NCBI GenBank assembly: GCA_014728125.1
Contig: WJMD01000134.1
Span: 1-42,559 of the forward strand
Length of the DNA: 42,559 bases
Direction of reading: 5' to 3'
Origin: Candidatus Effluviviaceae Genus V sp.
GTDB lineage: Bacteria > Joyebacterota > Joyebacteria > Joyebacterales > Joyebacteraceae
Shown here in pieces: positions 7,013-16,402 of this stretch (its first letter is position 1; every line of letters begins with the position of its first letter). Both the position numbers and the translations under genes were made by a program. Below the pieces are notes generated by a model, which ran no database searches, had not been told where the DNA came from, and saw nothing but the letters and a program-made list of their open reading frames with translations.

Positions 7013-7801
7013 ATGAACGAGGAGAGGACGATGGCAGAGAGCTCGCCGAACGAGGCGAAGCCGAGTCCGTGGGAGTGGATGCTCGGGATCATCACCGATC
7101 CGAAAGGGACGTTCCAGGCAATCGAGGCCAATCTCAGGCGGCCGCATCCGACCGATCCGGCGAAGACGACCGACCGGACCCGATGGTGGATACCCGTTGT
7201 CATGGCAGCCGTCGTCGGCGCCGTCGTAGCCGTCTACACCGTTCCGAACATCGTCATGCCGATGCAGGAGGATACGATCCGGGAATCGGTGCTGGAGCGC
7301 GGCGGGACGATGGAACAGGCCGAAGAGGCCATCGATATGTCATCGACCATCGGCGTGCCGGCCGGGATCATCGGGGCGGCGGCGCAGGTGTTCGTCATGC
7401 TCTTCATCATCGCCGGCGTCCTGCATCTGATCGTGAAGATGCTGGGGGGCAAGGGTGGGTTCAGAGGGGCCAGAGCAATCGTCGCCTATGCCATGGTCAT
7501 CTCCGGCATCATCGCCCCGCTCGTCAAACTGCCCATCATGGTGGCCCGGCAGACGATATTCGTCGAGACCGGCCCGACCGTGCTCCCCTTCTTCCGCGAC
7601 CTCGAGCCGTCGGACACGCTCTACAAGTTCCTCTTCAGCGGCTTCGACATCTTCTCGCTCTGGTGGTACGTGGTCATCGCCGTCGGCGTCGCGGTCTGTT
7701 ATCGCGTCAAGGCCGGCAAGGCCGCGGCCGCGTCCATCATCATCTGGGCCGCCATGACGGCCCTGTTCACGTTTACGAACCTTGGAGGATACGGTGGCTA
7801 G
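7013..7801 (+). CDS. YIP1-family integral membrane protein
   Basis: This 262-residue polytopic membrane protein resembles the YIP1 family. The N-terminus has PWEWMLGIITDPKGTFQAI, a typical family opening, followed by about five hydrophobic segments: near residues 57-80, 117-140, 155-178, 210-232 and 238-255. ATG 7013 is chosen because GGAGGAG lies at 6999-7005; ATG 7031 is a close alternative. The function of bacterial YIP1 proteins is not established, and they often sit next to transport genes. Its stop overlaps the start of the tolC-like gene, so the two are translationally coupled and it probably belongs to the exporter operon. Confidence 0.75.
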   Translation: MNEERTMAESSPNEAKPSPWEWMLGIITDPKGTFQAIEANLRRPHPTDPAKTTDRTRWWIPVVMAAVVGAVVAVYTVPNIVMPMQEDTIRESVLERGGTMEQAEEAIDMSSTIGVPAGIIGAAAQVFVMLFIIAGVLHLIVKMLGGKGGFRGARAIVAYAMVISGIIAPLVKLPIMVARQTIFVETGPTVLPFFRDLEPSDTLYKFLFSGFDIFSLWWYVVIAVGVAVCYRVKAGKAAAASIIIWAAMTALFTFTNLGGYGG

Positions 7802-9095
7802 AAAGGAAGGAAACGCGCCGCGCGGCATGATCGTGCTGGCGGCGCTCGTAGTGATCGCGGCCGCGTGGAGCACGGCGTCCGCCGGGGTCTACACGCTCGA
7901 CGAGTGTATCGAGCAGACCCTCGAGTGGAACACGACGCTCGCACGAGCGAGAGAGTCGGTCTCCAGTGCGGATGCCGGCGTGCTCTCCAGCTGGTCCGGC
8001 GTCCTCCCCGGCATCTCGGCGGGCCTCTCGACCGGCGACAACCTGACCGTCACCGACGGAGATGAGCTGTCCGGGACGTCCGCCTCGGGGAGTCTCACGC
8101 TCCGGCAGACGCTCTTCGACGGAACGACGTTCGCGAACATCTCGGGAGCGCTGCACAGCCGGGCCGCGACCGAGCTCAGTCTGGAGGAGACACGCCGGCA
8201 GGTCATCCTCAACGTGAAGTCCGCGTACTACGGCCTGTTGAAGGCGGAGGAACTCAGAGACGTTCAGGAGGAGGCGCTCGGACTCGCCCGCGAGCAGCTC
8301 AGAAAGACGCAGAGCCTCTACGATCTCGGTTCGGCCTCGAAGTCGGATCTTCTGAAGGCGAAGGTCCAGGTCGCCCAGTCCGAGCTCGCGCTGATCACGG
8401 CCGAGAGGAGCGCCGAGACGGCCAGGGCCTCGCTCCGCCTGACGATGGGCGTGCCCGCGAACGGCGTTGTCGAGGTGGCTCATCCGGAGGAAACGCGTAC
8501 CGAGCGCGAGATGCTCCAGTTCGATCTCGAGGAGGCGATCGCCCGGAGACCGGACATCCGGGCATACAGGGAGAGCTACACCGCGGCCCGTCGGTCGCTT
8601 CTGGCGGCGAAGGCCGGCAGGTGGCCTGACCTCGATCTGACCGTGTCGTACTCGAGGACCGGAGAGGACCTCGGCGATGTCCTCGAGACGGACGACTTCA
8701 AGGAGAACTACTCGCGTTCGATCGGTCTCTCGGTCTCGGTCCCCATTTTCAACGGACTGGCCACGAAGGCGTCGATCGACGCCTCCAAGTCGAATCTCAG
8801 GGAGTACGAGATCGTGCTGAGAGAGGCGCGGTTGAACGCCGAATACGAGATCGAGACGGCGCGTCTCGGGGTGGTCGAGCAGAGCGAGCGCGTCGCCGTG
8901 GCTGAGCAGTCGGTCGAGTCGGCGGAGGAGGACCTGAGGCTCTCCGAGGAGCGCTTCAGGCTTCGGGCCGCCAGCATGCTGGAGCTCATCGATGCGCGGG
9001 TCGCCTACTCCCAGGCCCGTGTCGACCTCGTCGAGGCGCGGTACGATTACGAGATCGCGAAGGCTGAGCTCCTGAACGCGATCGGCCTGGAATAG
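7794..9095 (+). CDS. TolC-family outer-membrane efflux protein
   Basis: This 433-residue outer-membrane channel supplies the exit duct of the ABC exporter encoded downstream. I take GTG 7794 as the start: GGAGG at 7784-7788 is five bases upstream, whereas the TTG at 7782 would overlap that site. A signal peptide covers about residues 1-30 (IVLAALVVIAAAWSTASAG). Two OEP repeats follow. The helical regions are rich in Ala/Glu/Arg, with AREQLRKTQSLYDLGSASKS in the first repeat and SEERFRLRAASMLELIDARV in the second, the classic paired hairpin signature. It overlaps the YIP1 stop by 8 bases and is followed 29 bases later by the adaptor gene. Confidence 0.92.
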   Translation: MARKEGNAPRGMIVLAALVVIAAAWSTASAGVYTLDECIEQTLEWNTTLARARESVSSADAGVLSSWSGVLPGISAGLSTGDNLTVTDGDELSGTSASGSLTLRQTLFDGTTFANISGALHSRAATELSLEETRRQVILNVKSAYYGLLKAEELRDVQEEALGLAREQLRKTQSLYDLGSASKSDLLKAKVQVAQSELALITAERSAETARASLRLTMGVPANGVVEVAHPEETRTEREMLQFDLEEAIARRPDIRAYRESYTAARRSLLAAKAGRWPDLDLTVSYSRTGEDLGDVLETDDFKENYSRSIGLSVSVPIFNGLATKASIDASKSNLREYEIVLREARLNAEYEIETARLGVVEQSERVAVAEQSVESAEEDLRLSEERFRLRAASMLELIDARVAYSQARVDLVEARYDYEIAKAELLNAIGLE

Positions 9096-9124
9096 CGTCA
9101 CCTTCGAAGAGGAGCCGTGAGCCG

Positions 9125-10393
9125 ATGGACAAGAAGAGACGGAACATCCTGGTCCTCGTGGCGATCGCCGTCATCGTCGGGGCGACGCTCTGGGCGAACC
9201 TGGGGATCGACCGGAAGGACCGGACCGAGGTCGACGTCGACCGCGTCGAGCGCGGTACGATCGTCGCGAAGGTCTCGGGCCCCGGCCGGGTACGGGCCGT
9301 GACGACCGTCCAGATCAGCTCGAGCCTCATGGGACGCATCACCGAGCTGGGTGTCGACGAGGGTGACATGGTCGAGCGGGGCGACTTCCTGCTCCGGCTC
9401 GAGGACGTCTGGTACGTGTCGCAGGTGGAGCAGTCGCGCGCCCAGGTCGACCGCGCCCGCGCCGAGCTGGCGACGGCCGAGCGGGAGCTATCGGATCTGA
9501 CGGAGCAGTACAGGCTCGACCTGGCCTCGGAGAAGGATCTGCATGACGCCCAGCGCATGGTCGAGGCTCTCACCAAGTCGCTCGAGTCTGCGAAGGCGTC
9601 GCTTCGGGCCGCCGAGGACCAGCTCGACAAGACGGTCTTCCACTCGCCGATCGACGGCGTCGTCACGCGTCTGAACGTCGAGGAGGGCGAGAACGTGGTC
9701 ACCGGCACGATGAACGCGCCGGGCACCGTGATCATGACGATATCCGACCTCCCGAACATGGAGGTCGAGGCCGAGATCGACGAGACGGACATCGTCGATG
9801 TCCGCGTCGGCCAGCCGGCCGAGATCGAGGTCGAGGCGCTGGCCGACACGCTCCTTCCGGGCACGGTCACCGAGGTGGGGAACTCCGGTGTGACGAGCAT
9901 GGCCGGTACCCAGGAGGAGGTGACGAACTTCCTCGTGACCGTTCGCGTCGACAGGCCGCACCAGGCTCTCAAGCCCGGCATGACGGCCACCGTCGAGATC
10001 ACGACGGCCGTGCACGAGGACGTGCTGAACGTCCCGATCCAGGCGGTCGCGCTCAGGAAGCCCTCGGAGCTCGAGAGGAGCGAGGACGAAGACGAGGCAG
10101 AGGAGCCGAGGAGGCTCCGCAGTGATCGCGACGACGAAGAGGAGGAGATCGAGGGTGTCTTCGTGGTCGAGGACGAGGAGGCCCGTTTCGTGCCCGTCGC
10201 TACCGGCATCGCGGACGAGCTTTCCATCGAGGTCGAGGGCGAGCTCGAGGACGGACAGCTCGTGGTGTCGGGTCCCTACCGCGAGCTCAGAGAGCTCCGG
10301 AACGGCGACGCGCTCGAGTACGACGAGGATGAAGTGACGACCGAGGGCGGGAACATCGACGCCGAGGACGCGCCCGATGAAGCGACCGAGTAG
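9125..10393 (+). CDS. MacA-like periplasmic adaptor (membrane fusion protein) with an acidic insert
   Basis: This 422-residue adaptor should bridge the inner-membrane permeases and the TolC-like channel. One TM anchor lies at about 8-25. The lipoyl/barrel-sandwich halves surround a coiled-coil hairpin at about 96-165 (AQVDRARAELATAERELSDL), followed by VFHSPIDGVVTRLNVEEGE, the family hallmark. The beta-barrel part includes LKPGMTATVEI. From about 315 to 345 there is a strongly charged, mostly acidic insert (SEDEDEAEEPRRLRSDRDDE) interrupting the membrane-proximal domain, and the C-terminus is also acidic; neither is usual for MacA. The gene sits between tolC and the ATPase gene, as in MacAB-TolC-like systems. 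The substrate cannot be read from the sequence. Confidence 0.9.
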   Translation: MDKKRRNILVLVAIAVIVGATLWANLGIDRKDRTEVDVDRVERGTIVAKVSGPGRVRAVTTVQISSSLMGRITELGVDEGDMVERGDFLLRLEDVWYVSQVEQSRAQVDRARAELATAERELSDLTEQYRLDLASEKDLHDAQRMVEALTKSLESAKASLRAAEDQLDKTVFHSPIDGVVTRLNVEEGENVVTGTMNAPGTVIMTISDLPNMEVEAEIDETDIVDVRVGQPAEIEVEALADTLLPGTVTEVGNSGVTSMAGTQEEVTNFLVTVRVDRPHQALKPGMTATVEITTAVHEDVLNVPIQAVALRKPSELERSEDEDEAEEPRRLRSDRDDEEEEIEGVFVVEDEEARFVPVATGIADELSIEVEGELEDGQLVVSGPYRELRELRNGDALEYDEDEVTTEGGNIDAEDAPDEATE

Positions 10394-10423
10394 ACCACCG
10401 GCAACCGCACGAAGGAGCGGCAC

Positions 10424-11101
10424 GTGCTCATCGAGCTGAAGGGCCTCGCGAAGGTCTACGAGGTCGGCACGGAGAAGGTCCACGCGCTCATGGACATCGA
10501 TATGAACGTCGACGAGAACGAGTACGTGGCCATCATGGGCCCCTCGGGCTCGGGCAAGTCGACGCTCATGAACATCGTCGGGTGTCTCGACACCCCGACG
10601 GCCGGGATCTACCGGCTGAAGGGACACGGAATCTCGACCCTCGATGACGACGCCCTGGCCGACATCAGGAGCGCCGAGATCGGATTCGTGTTCCAGACCT
10701 TCAACCTCCTGCCGAGAATGACCGCCTTCCAGAACGTCGAACTACCCCTCATCTACGGTCACGGCGACCGCCGGTCCCGTGCCGACCGCGTGTGGGAGAC
10801 CCTTGATGCCGTGGGTCTCCGGGAGCGCGCGCACCACAGACCGAACGAACTCTCCGGAGGTCAGCGACAGCGCGTGGCCATCGCCCGTGCGCTCATCAAC
10901 CGGCCCTCGATCATCCTGGCCGACGAGCCGACCGGCAACCTCGACTCGAGGACGGGCGAGGAGATCATGGGCATCTTCAACGAGCTTCGTGCGCGTGGGA
11001 ACACGATCATCCTCGTAACGCACGAGGAGTACATCGCAGAGCATGCGCACCGGATCATCCGACTTCGCGACGGCCGCATCGAGAGCGACCGGGCGACGTA
11101 G
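10424..11101 (+). CDS. MacB/LolD-type ABC transporter ATPase
   Basis: This 225-residue cytoplasmic ATPase, with a GTG start, has Walker [10 protein letters not shown], a Q-loop in [20 protein letters not shown], signature [15 protein letters not shown], Walker [13 protein letters not shown] and the H-loop THEEY. All catalytic elements are intact. The sequence belongs to the MacB/LolD/FtsE group that powers mechanotransmission permeases with extracytoplasmic domains. Here the ATPase is a separate protein, unlike E. coli MacB where it is fused to the permease. It lies between the adaptor gene and two permease genes and should serve both. Confidence 0.92.
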   Translation: MLIELKGLAKVYEVGTEKVHALMDIDMNVDENEYVAIMGPSGSGKSTLMNIVGCLDTPTAGIYRLKGHGISTLDDDALADIRSAEIGFVFQTFNLLPRMTAFQNVELPLIYGHGDRRSRADRVWETLDAVGLRERAHHRPNELSGGQRQRVAIARALINRPSIILADEPTGNLDSRTGEEIMGIFNELRARGNTIILVTHEEYIAEHAHRIIRLRDGRIESDRAT

Positions 11102-11118
11102 CCACATGAGGGAGCGAC

Positions 11119-12330
11119 ATGGACCTCCGTGAGACGCTCTTCTCCGCGGTCAGGACGCTGCTGTCACACAAGCTGAGGACGGCCCTGACGATGCTCGGCA
11201 TCGTCATCGGCTCGTCGGCGCTCGTGGCCGTCATGTCGCTCATCGCGGGCCTGAACTCCAGCGTCGCGGCCCAGTTCCAGTCGATCGGGACCGACATCAT
11301 CTCTGTGGGGAAGTACCCCTGGGTCCAGATGGGCGACGAGGAGGACTACGGTCGCAGGAAGGACATCACCCTGGAGGACAGTGAGGCGGTCGGCCGTCTG
11401 CCGTCGATCGGTCTCGTCGCCCCCAACATCCACACGCGCAGAAACGTCTCGCACGACGGGACCACGCTCCGGTTCACGCTGGTGAGCGGGAGCACACCCG
11501 AGTACGAGACGATCGACAACTTCCCGGTCGAGGAGGGGCGCTTCGTCACAGGCATCGACGTCGACAGGCGGCGCCAGGTCGCCGTCATCGGGGCCGACAT
11601 CGTCGCCGAGCTCTTCCCCGTGCGGGACCCGATAGGCAGCGACGTGAGGATCGGCGGGAAGCGGTTCACGGTCGTGGGCATTCTCGAGGCCAAGGGGGAG
11701 ATCCTCGGGTCGAGCCAGGACGACATCGTCATCATCCCGATCACGACCTTCGAGAAGGCCTTCGGCAGCAGACGCTCCGTCGTGATCGATGCGCAGCCGG
11801 CCGACGGCGTGCCTGTCAATGAGGCCGTCGACGACATCCGGCAGCTGATGAGGCTCAGACGGAAGGTGCCGCGGGGCGAGCCGGACGACTTCGCCGTCAA
11901 CACGCAGGACGACCTGATGAGCTCCTACGAAGCGCTGACAGGCGTGCTCTACATCGCCATGACGGGGATCGTGGGGCTCGCGCTCCTCGTGGGCGGCATC
12001 GGCGTGATGAACGTGATGCTCGTTTCGGTCGCGGAGCGGACGCGGGAGATCGGCGTGAGGAAGGCCATCGGAGCGAAGCGGCGCGACATCACGATGCAGT
12101 TCCTCGTCGAGTCGATCATCCTGACGTTCCTCGGGGGCGCCGTGGGGATCGGCGTCGGGGCCGGACTCGGACTCCTCGTCAAGGCGGCGACGCCGCTCCC
12201 GGCTACGATCACGCCGACCTCCGTCGCGCTCGCTGCAGGGTTCGCGCTGGTGACGGGGCTCCTGTTCGGCGTCTACCCGGCGTCCCGAGCCGGCCGACTC
12301 AATCCAATCGAAGCGCTGAGGTACGAGTGA
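11119..12330 (+). CDS. MacB/FtsX-type ABC permease, first subunit
   Basis: This 403-residue inner-membrane permease has an N-terminal TM at about 17-42 (LRTALTMLGIVIGSSALVAV), a large periplasmic MacB-type core domain at about 45-260, and three C-terminal TMs. The third group begins with GLALLVGGIGVMNVMLVSVA followed by ERTREIGVRKAIGAKRRDI, the coupling-helix signature of the FtsX/MacB family. It ends with PASRAGRLNPIEALRYE. The next gene encodes a diverged paralogue of nearly the same length, so the transporter is probably a heterodimer rather than the homodimer of MacB. Its stop overlaps the next start. Confidence 0.9.
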   Translation: MDLRETLFSAVRTLLSHKLRTALTMLGIVIGSSALVAVMSLIAGLNSSVAAQFQSIGTDIISVGKYPWVQMGDEEDYGRRKDITLEDSEAVGRLPSIGLVAPNIHTRRNVSHDGTTLRFTLVSGSTPEYETIDNFPVEEGRFVTGIDVDRRRQVAVIGADIVAELFPVRDPIGSDVRIGGKRFTVVGILEAKGEILGSSQDDIVIIPITTFEKAFGSRRSVVIDAQPADGVPVNEAVDDIRQLMRLRRKVPRGEPDDFAVNTQDDLMSSYEALTGVLYIAMTGIVGLALLVGGIGVMNVMLVSVAERTREIGVRKAIGAKRRDITMQFLVESIILTFLGGAVGIGVGAGLGLLVKAATPLPATITPTSVALAAGFALVTGLLFGVYPASRAGRLNPIEALRYE

Positions 12331-13607
12331 TGACGCAGCCGAACGACAACCCAGGCGCAGCTCACCGCGAGCCCCGTTCGGGTGTCGACCGCATGCGGGA
12401 GAACGTCATCGCGGCCGGCAAGGCGATCTGGGCGAACAGGATGCGGTCGCTTCTGACCTCGGTCGGCATCCTGATCGGCGTCATGAACGTCGTCGCCATG
12501 GTCGGCCTCATCTCCGGCGTTAACGAGAGCGTCCTCGACGTCTTTCGCCAGCTCGGCACGAACACCTTCATCGTTCAGAAGTTCCCGGCGGCGAACGTCA
12601 ACTGGGAGCAGTACCTCGAGTACTCCCGGCGTCCTGACTTCACGATGGCGGACGCCGAGGCGATCCTCGAGACCTGTCCCGCGGTCGAGGCCATCTCCCC
12701 CCAATCGATCGTCAGCCAGAAGGTGCGCTATCGGAACGTCTCCACGCGTGAGATCGCGATCATGGGGGCGACGCCGGAACAGCAGTACATCTCCGACAGC
12801 GAGGTCGGTGACGGACGCTTCTTCGCGAGGCCTGAGGCCGAGCGCCGCCGGCAGGTCGTGGTTCTCGGCGATGCGGTCAGGCAGCACCTGTTCGGGTCGA
12901 ACGACCCGATCGGCGAGGACGTCCGCATCGGAGGCCGCCGCTTCAGGGTCGTCGGCACCATGGAGCCGCTCGGAGAGATGTTCGGGCAGAGCATGGACGA
13001 TTACTGCATCATCCCGTTCCAGACGGTCCGGAAGCTCTACGGAGAGAGGTTGACGACCCGCCTGTCGATCAAGGCGACGAGCGGCGACGAGATCGACGAT
13101 GCCATGGCGCAGGTCGAGCGGCTGCTGCGCTCGCGCCGCGGGCTCCGGGCCGACGACCCGAACAACTTCGAACTCATCACACAGGCGCAGCTCGTGGAGA
13201 TGTACGAGAACTTGACCCGCGTTACATGGATCGTCATGATAGGAATATCGGCGATCGCGCTCGTCGTGGGAGGAGTGGGCATCATGAACATCATGCTCGT
13301 CTCGGTGACCGAGCGGACGCGTGAGATCGGCATCAGGAAGGCCGTCGGAGCGCGCTCGAGGGACATCCTCTCGCAGTTCCTCGTCGAGTCGTCGGTGCTT
13401 TCGGGTCTCGGCGGCCTCTTCGGTTTCGGTGTCGCCGTCGGGCTTCTCGAGTTCGTGTCGACCGTCACGCCGATCCCGGCGGCCGTGGAGCCCTGGTCGG
13501 TCGCGCTCGCCATAGGAGTATCCGTGTCCGTCGGCATCTTCTTCGGACTCTACCCGGCGTCGAAGGCGGCGCGCCTCGATCCGATCGTCGCCCTGAGGTA
13601 CGAGTGA
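12330..13607 (+). CDS. MacB/FtsX-type ABC permease, second subunit
   Basis: This 425-residue paralogue of the preceding permease has the same layout: TM at about 37-62, a periplasmic domain, and three TMs at the C-terminus with GGVGIMNIMLVSVTERTREI and GIRKAVGARSRDIL. ATG 12330 overlaps the previous stop as ATGA; a GTG three bases earlier is equally possible. It has a slightly longer N-terminus than its partner. The pair is similar enough to be from an old duplication but clearly diverged in the periplasmic domain, which suggests two specialised subunits. The gene downstream starts at an overlapping ATG, so translation is coupled. Confidence 0.9.
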   Translation: MTQPNDNPGAAHREPRSGVDRMRENVIAAGKAIWANRMRSLLTSVGILIGVMNVVAMVGLISGVNESVLDVFRQLGTNTFIVQKFPAANVNWEQYLEYSRRPDFTMADAEAILETCPAVEAISPQSIVSQKVRYRNVSTREIAIMGATPEQQYISDSEVGDGRFFARPEAERRRQVVVLGDAVRQHLFGSNDPIGEDVRIGGRRFRVVGTMEPLGEMFGQSMDDYCIIPFQTVRKLYGERLTTRLSIKATSGDEIDDAMAQVERLLRSRRGLRADDPNNFELITQAQLVEMYENLTRVTWIVMIGISAIALVVGGVGIMNIMLVSVTERTREIGIRKAVGARSRDILSQFLVESSVLSGLGGLFGFGVAVGLLEFVSTVTPIPAAVEPWSVALAIGVSVSVGIFFGLYPASKAARLDPIVALRYE

Positions 13608-14863
13608 TGACCCTCCATCGAGCCCTTCCCCTCATCCTGATACCGCTTCTGACCGTCGCGGCCGCGGCCCAGCCGGTCGACCGGGGCGGGTCCGCGAGCT
13701 TCGGTGAGATCCGGTTCCAGGGCGACGCGACGGCGATACCGCACCCCGACGGCACGGCCACCATCGAGATCAGTTACCAGGTTCCCTACGACGAGCTCGT
13801 GTTCCTGCGTGAGCCCGAAGGCTACGTGGCCCGATACGACCTGACGGCCATCGCCTACGACGGCGACGGGCGTCAGATCGCGGGCGACAGCTGGCGCGAG
13901 ACGGTGCGGGTCGACCGCTATGCCGACACGAACTCGCGCGCGAAGAGCCACGGCGGCGTGCTCTCGCTCGGCGTCGGTCCCGGCCGGCACAGCCTGAAGC
14001 TGGAGCTCGAGAGCGTCGACACCCCGGCCTTCGGCTACATCGAGCGGGTCATTATGGTCCCCGAGATCGAGCGGGGGAAGGTGACGCTCGGTACGCCGAT
14101 CTTCGAGGCCCGCTCGATCCGACCGGACGGGAAGCGCGGTGCCTACGTGCCGAACCCGCTCAGGGACTACGGCGAGGACCGTCCGGTGGTCCGGGTCCGC
14201 GTTCCGGTCTACGGCGACAGCGCGGCTGTCTACGATGTGACGACCGATGTGCTGAGCGAGCGGGGCGAGCACATCGAGACGTTCACCGACACCGTCAAGC
14301 CGTCGGGTTTCAGGACCGATCTTATCCGGGAGTTCGGGGTGCTCGACTACGAGGTCGGCGCGTACGACCTGAGGATCCGGGCGGACGAGCGGGACGACGA
14401 ACCCTCCGCATCTGTGCGGGCGAGCTTCCGCGTGGTGACCTCGCCGAAGAGCTGGGGCGGCGACTTCGATGTGATGATCGAGCAGATAGGGTACGTCGCC
14501 TCGCGGGACGAGGTCGAGCGGCTCCTCGACACGCCCCCCGACCAGCGCGACGAGGCATGGGAGGCGTTCTGGGCCTCGCGCGACCCGACGCCCGACGACG
14601 GTGTCAACGAGTTCAGGCGCGAGTTCATCCGGCGCATCGGATACGCGAACCTGCACTTCCGCTCGACGGTGCCGGGCTGGCGGACCGACATGGGACGCAT
14701 CTACATACAGTACGGCGAGCCCGACGACGTCGAGTCTCAGCCGGTCGGCCGCATGCTGAACGCCTGGGAGGTCTGGTACTACTACAGGGAGCACACCAAG
14801 TTCGTGTTCGTCGATCGCGAGGGTTTCGGCGAGTTCGCGCTCGTCGAGAGAACGAGGATCTAG
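13607..14863 (+). CDS. GWxTD-domain exported protein
   Basis: This 418-residue secreted protein has a signal peptide at about 1-20 (ALPLILIPLLTVAAAAQ). The N-terminal two thirds look like beta-sandwich domains. Near the C-terminus, residues 357-361 are GWRTD, followed by MGRIYIQYGEPDDVE, which is the defining motif of the GWxTD family. The family is found mainly in FCB and Acidobacteria-like phyla and has no established function; this copy supports the phylum guess more than it explains a role. Its start overlaps the stop of the preceding permease gene, so it may work with the exporter. About ten bases separate it from the amidohydrolase gene. Confidence 0.85.
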   Translation: MTLHRALPLILIPLLTVAAAAQPVDRGGSASFGEIRFQGDATAIPHPDGTATIEISYQVPYDELVFLREPEGYVARYDLTAIAYDGDGRQIAGDSWRETVRVDRYADTNSRAKSHGGVLSLGVGPGRHSLKLELESVDTPAFGYIERVIMVPEIERGKVTLGTPIFEARSIRPDGKRGAYVPNPLRDYGEDRPVVRVRVPVYGDSAAVYDVTTDVLSERGEHIETFTDTVKPSGFRTDLIREFGVLDYEVGAYDLRIRADERDDEPSASVRASFRVVTSPKSWGGDFDVMIEQIGYVASRDEVERLLDTPPDQRDEAWEAFWASRDPTPDDGVNEFRREFIRRIGYANLHFRSTVPGWRTDMGRIYIQYGEPDDVESQPVGRMLNAWEVWYYYREHTKFVFVDREGFGEFALVERTRI

Positions 14864-14872
14864 GACGCTCCC

Positions 14873-16402
14873 TTGCCGCACTCGAAGACCCTTCTCACCG
14901 GCACCATCCGCACGACCGCCTTCGATGACCCGGCCGATTGGCTGATCTTCTCGGACGGTCGCGTCCAGCGGTCGGGCCGAGGACGCCCGCCCGACGAGCC
15001 GGACTCCGTCTGCCGAACGCTCTCTCTTCCCCGCGGCGCCGTTGCCGTCCCCGTCCTGCACGACGCACACGTCCATCTGATGGGCACGGGACTTCTCGGT
15101 CTCGGCGTCGACCTCTCCGGAGTCTCCGAGGTCGCGGAAGCACTGGAGCTGCTGCGTTCCGCGGCCCGAGACCACGAAGGTCCGGTTCTGAGGGCACATT
15201 CGTTCGAGCCCGACACGCTGACCGAGCCGCGCTACCCGACGATGTCGGAACTCGACTCGGCCGTCGGAGAACGCCCGGTCTTCGTTCGCCGGAGGGACGG
15301 TCACAGCTCGGCCGTCAACAGCGCGGCCTTCGAGCTGATGGGGCTGACGGCCGAGACGACGGGGGTCGTGACCGACGCCGCCGGAGCGCCCAACGGGACG
15401 CTCACGCGCGACGCGCACTCCCTCGCGGCGTCCGTCTCGGCGGAGCTCGTGACGCGGGAGGAGGCGGTCGGGGCGCTCCGTCTCGCCTCGGAGGCGGCGC
15501 TTCGTGCCGGGGCGGGCGTCGTTCACGCCCTCGTCGGACGCTCCGACCCGGAGGACCGGGAGATCGAACTCGTGCTCGACGTCGAGGACGAGCTCCCGGT
15601 CGACGTCGTTGTCTATCCACAGACGACCGACGTCGACCGCGTGGCCGCCCTCGGCCTGCCGAGGATCGGCGGCTGTATCCTCCTCGACGGTTCGTTCGGG
15701 TCGCGCAGCGCAGCGCTGATGAGCCCGTACGACGACGGCGAGGGCGACGGCACCCTCTACTTCGACGACGATGAGCTGGTCTCGTTCCTCAGGAGGGCGC
15801 ACGCCCGCGGGATGCAGACCGCGCTCCACGCCATCGGCGACCGTGCGATCCTCCAGGCCGTCCGGTGTCTCGAGAGGGCGGCCGGCGGCGAGGCGGCCGA
15901 CGCGCGGCACAGGATCGAACACTGCGAACTCGTCGGCCCTGCGGCACTGAGCCGGATCGCCCGGCTCGGGGTCGGCGTGTGCGTGCAGCCGGCGTTCGAG
16001 CGGTTCTGGGGTGGACCCGGTGGGCTCTACGAGCGGCGCCTGGGGGCGGCGCGCATGCGCTCGACGAACCCACTCAGAGCGATGCTCGACGCCGGGATCC
16101 CGCTGGGCGGCGGCTCGGACTCGTACGTCACCCCGATCGACCCGCTCGGCGGGATGGCCGCGGCCGTCGCGCACCCGACCCCCGAGCACCGCATCGAGCC
16201 CGCCGAGGCGCTCGACCTCTTCACGCGGGGCGCCGCCCGGCTGGCGTTCGACGAGGCCAGGGTCGGCACGCTGCTGCCGGGCGCCGAGGCCAGCTTCACG
16301 GTCCTGGGCCGCGACCCGGTCGAGGCGGGTGGGGAAGTGGACGGGATCTCGGTGCTGGGTGTCTACCTGCGTGGAAGGCGGGTCTACTCCGGTCCGTCGT
16401 AG
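14873..16402 (+). CDS. Metal-dependent amidohydrolase, YtcJ-like
   Basis: This 509-residue amidohydrolase-superfamily enzyme (amidohydrolase 3 type) is predicted to be a cytoplasmic hydrolase of C-N bonds. The metal-binding DAHVHL is at residues 64-69. Later come [21 protein letters not shown], and [20 protein letters not shown] with the catalytic aspartate. The C-terminus [15 protein letters not shown] is the usual closing beta-sandwich. No Lys-carboxylation lysine was assigned. The start is TTG, with AGGA at 14862-14865; no ATG fits near the N-terminus. The true substrate is unknown. The last 19 bases overlap the end of the convergent aspartate kinase gene, an unusually tight tail-to-tail arrangement. 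Confidence 0.85.
   Translation: MPHSKTLLTGTIRTTAFDDPADWLIFSDGRVQRSGRGRPPDEPDSVCRTLSLPRGAVAVPVLHDAHVHLMGTGLLGLGVDLSGVSEVAEALELLRSAARDHEGPVLRAHSFEPDTLTEPRYPTMSELDSAVGERPVFVRRRDGHSSAVNSAAFELMGLTAETTGVVTDAAGAPNGTLTRDAHSLAASVSAELVTREEAVGALRLASEAALRAGAGVVHALVGRSDPEDREIELVLDVEDELPVDVVVYPQTTDVDRVAALGLPRIGGCILLDGSFGSRSAALMSPYDDGEGDGTLYFDDDELVSFLRRAHARGMQTALHAIGDRAILQAVRCLERAAGGEAADARHRIEHCELVGPAALSRIARLGVGVCVQPAFERFWGGPGGLYERRLGAARMRSTNPLRAMLDAGIPLGGGSDSYVTPIDPLGGMAAAVAHPTPEHRIEPAEALDLFTRGAARLAFDEARVGTLLPGAEASFTVLGRDPVEAGGEVDGISVLGVYLRGRRVYSGPS

Noticed and set aside
10424-13607. These genes as a LolCDE system
   Set aside because: The neighbours include a TolC and a MacA-type adaptor, while a LolC/E-type permease and LolD are found at 31522-33475.
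13550-16189. An 879-residue minus-strand frame opposite the GWxTD and amidohydrolase genes
   Set aside because: It is the shadow of two well-supported genes, with no motif, signal or ribosome-binding site.
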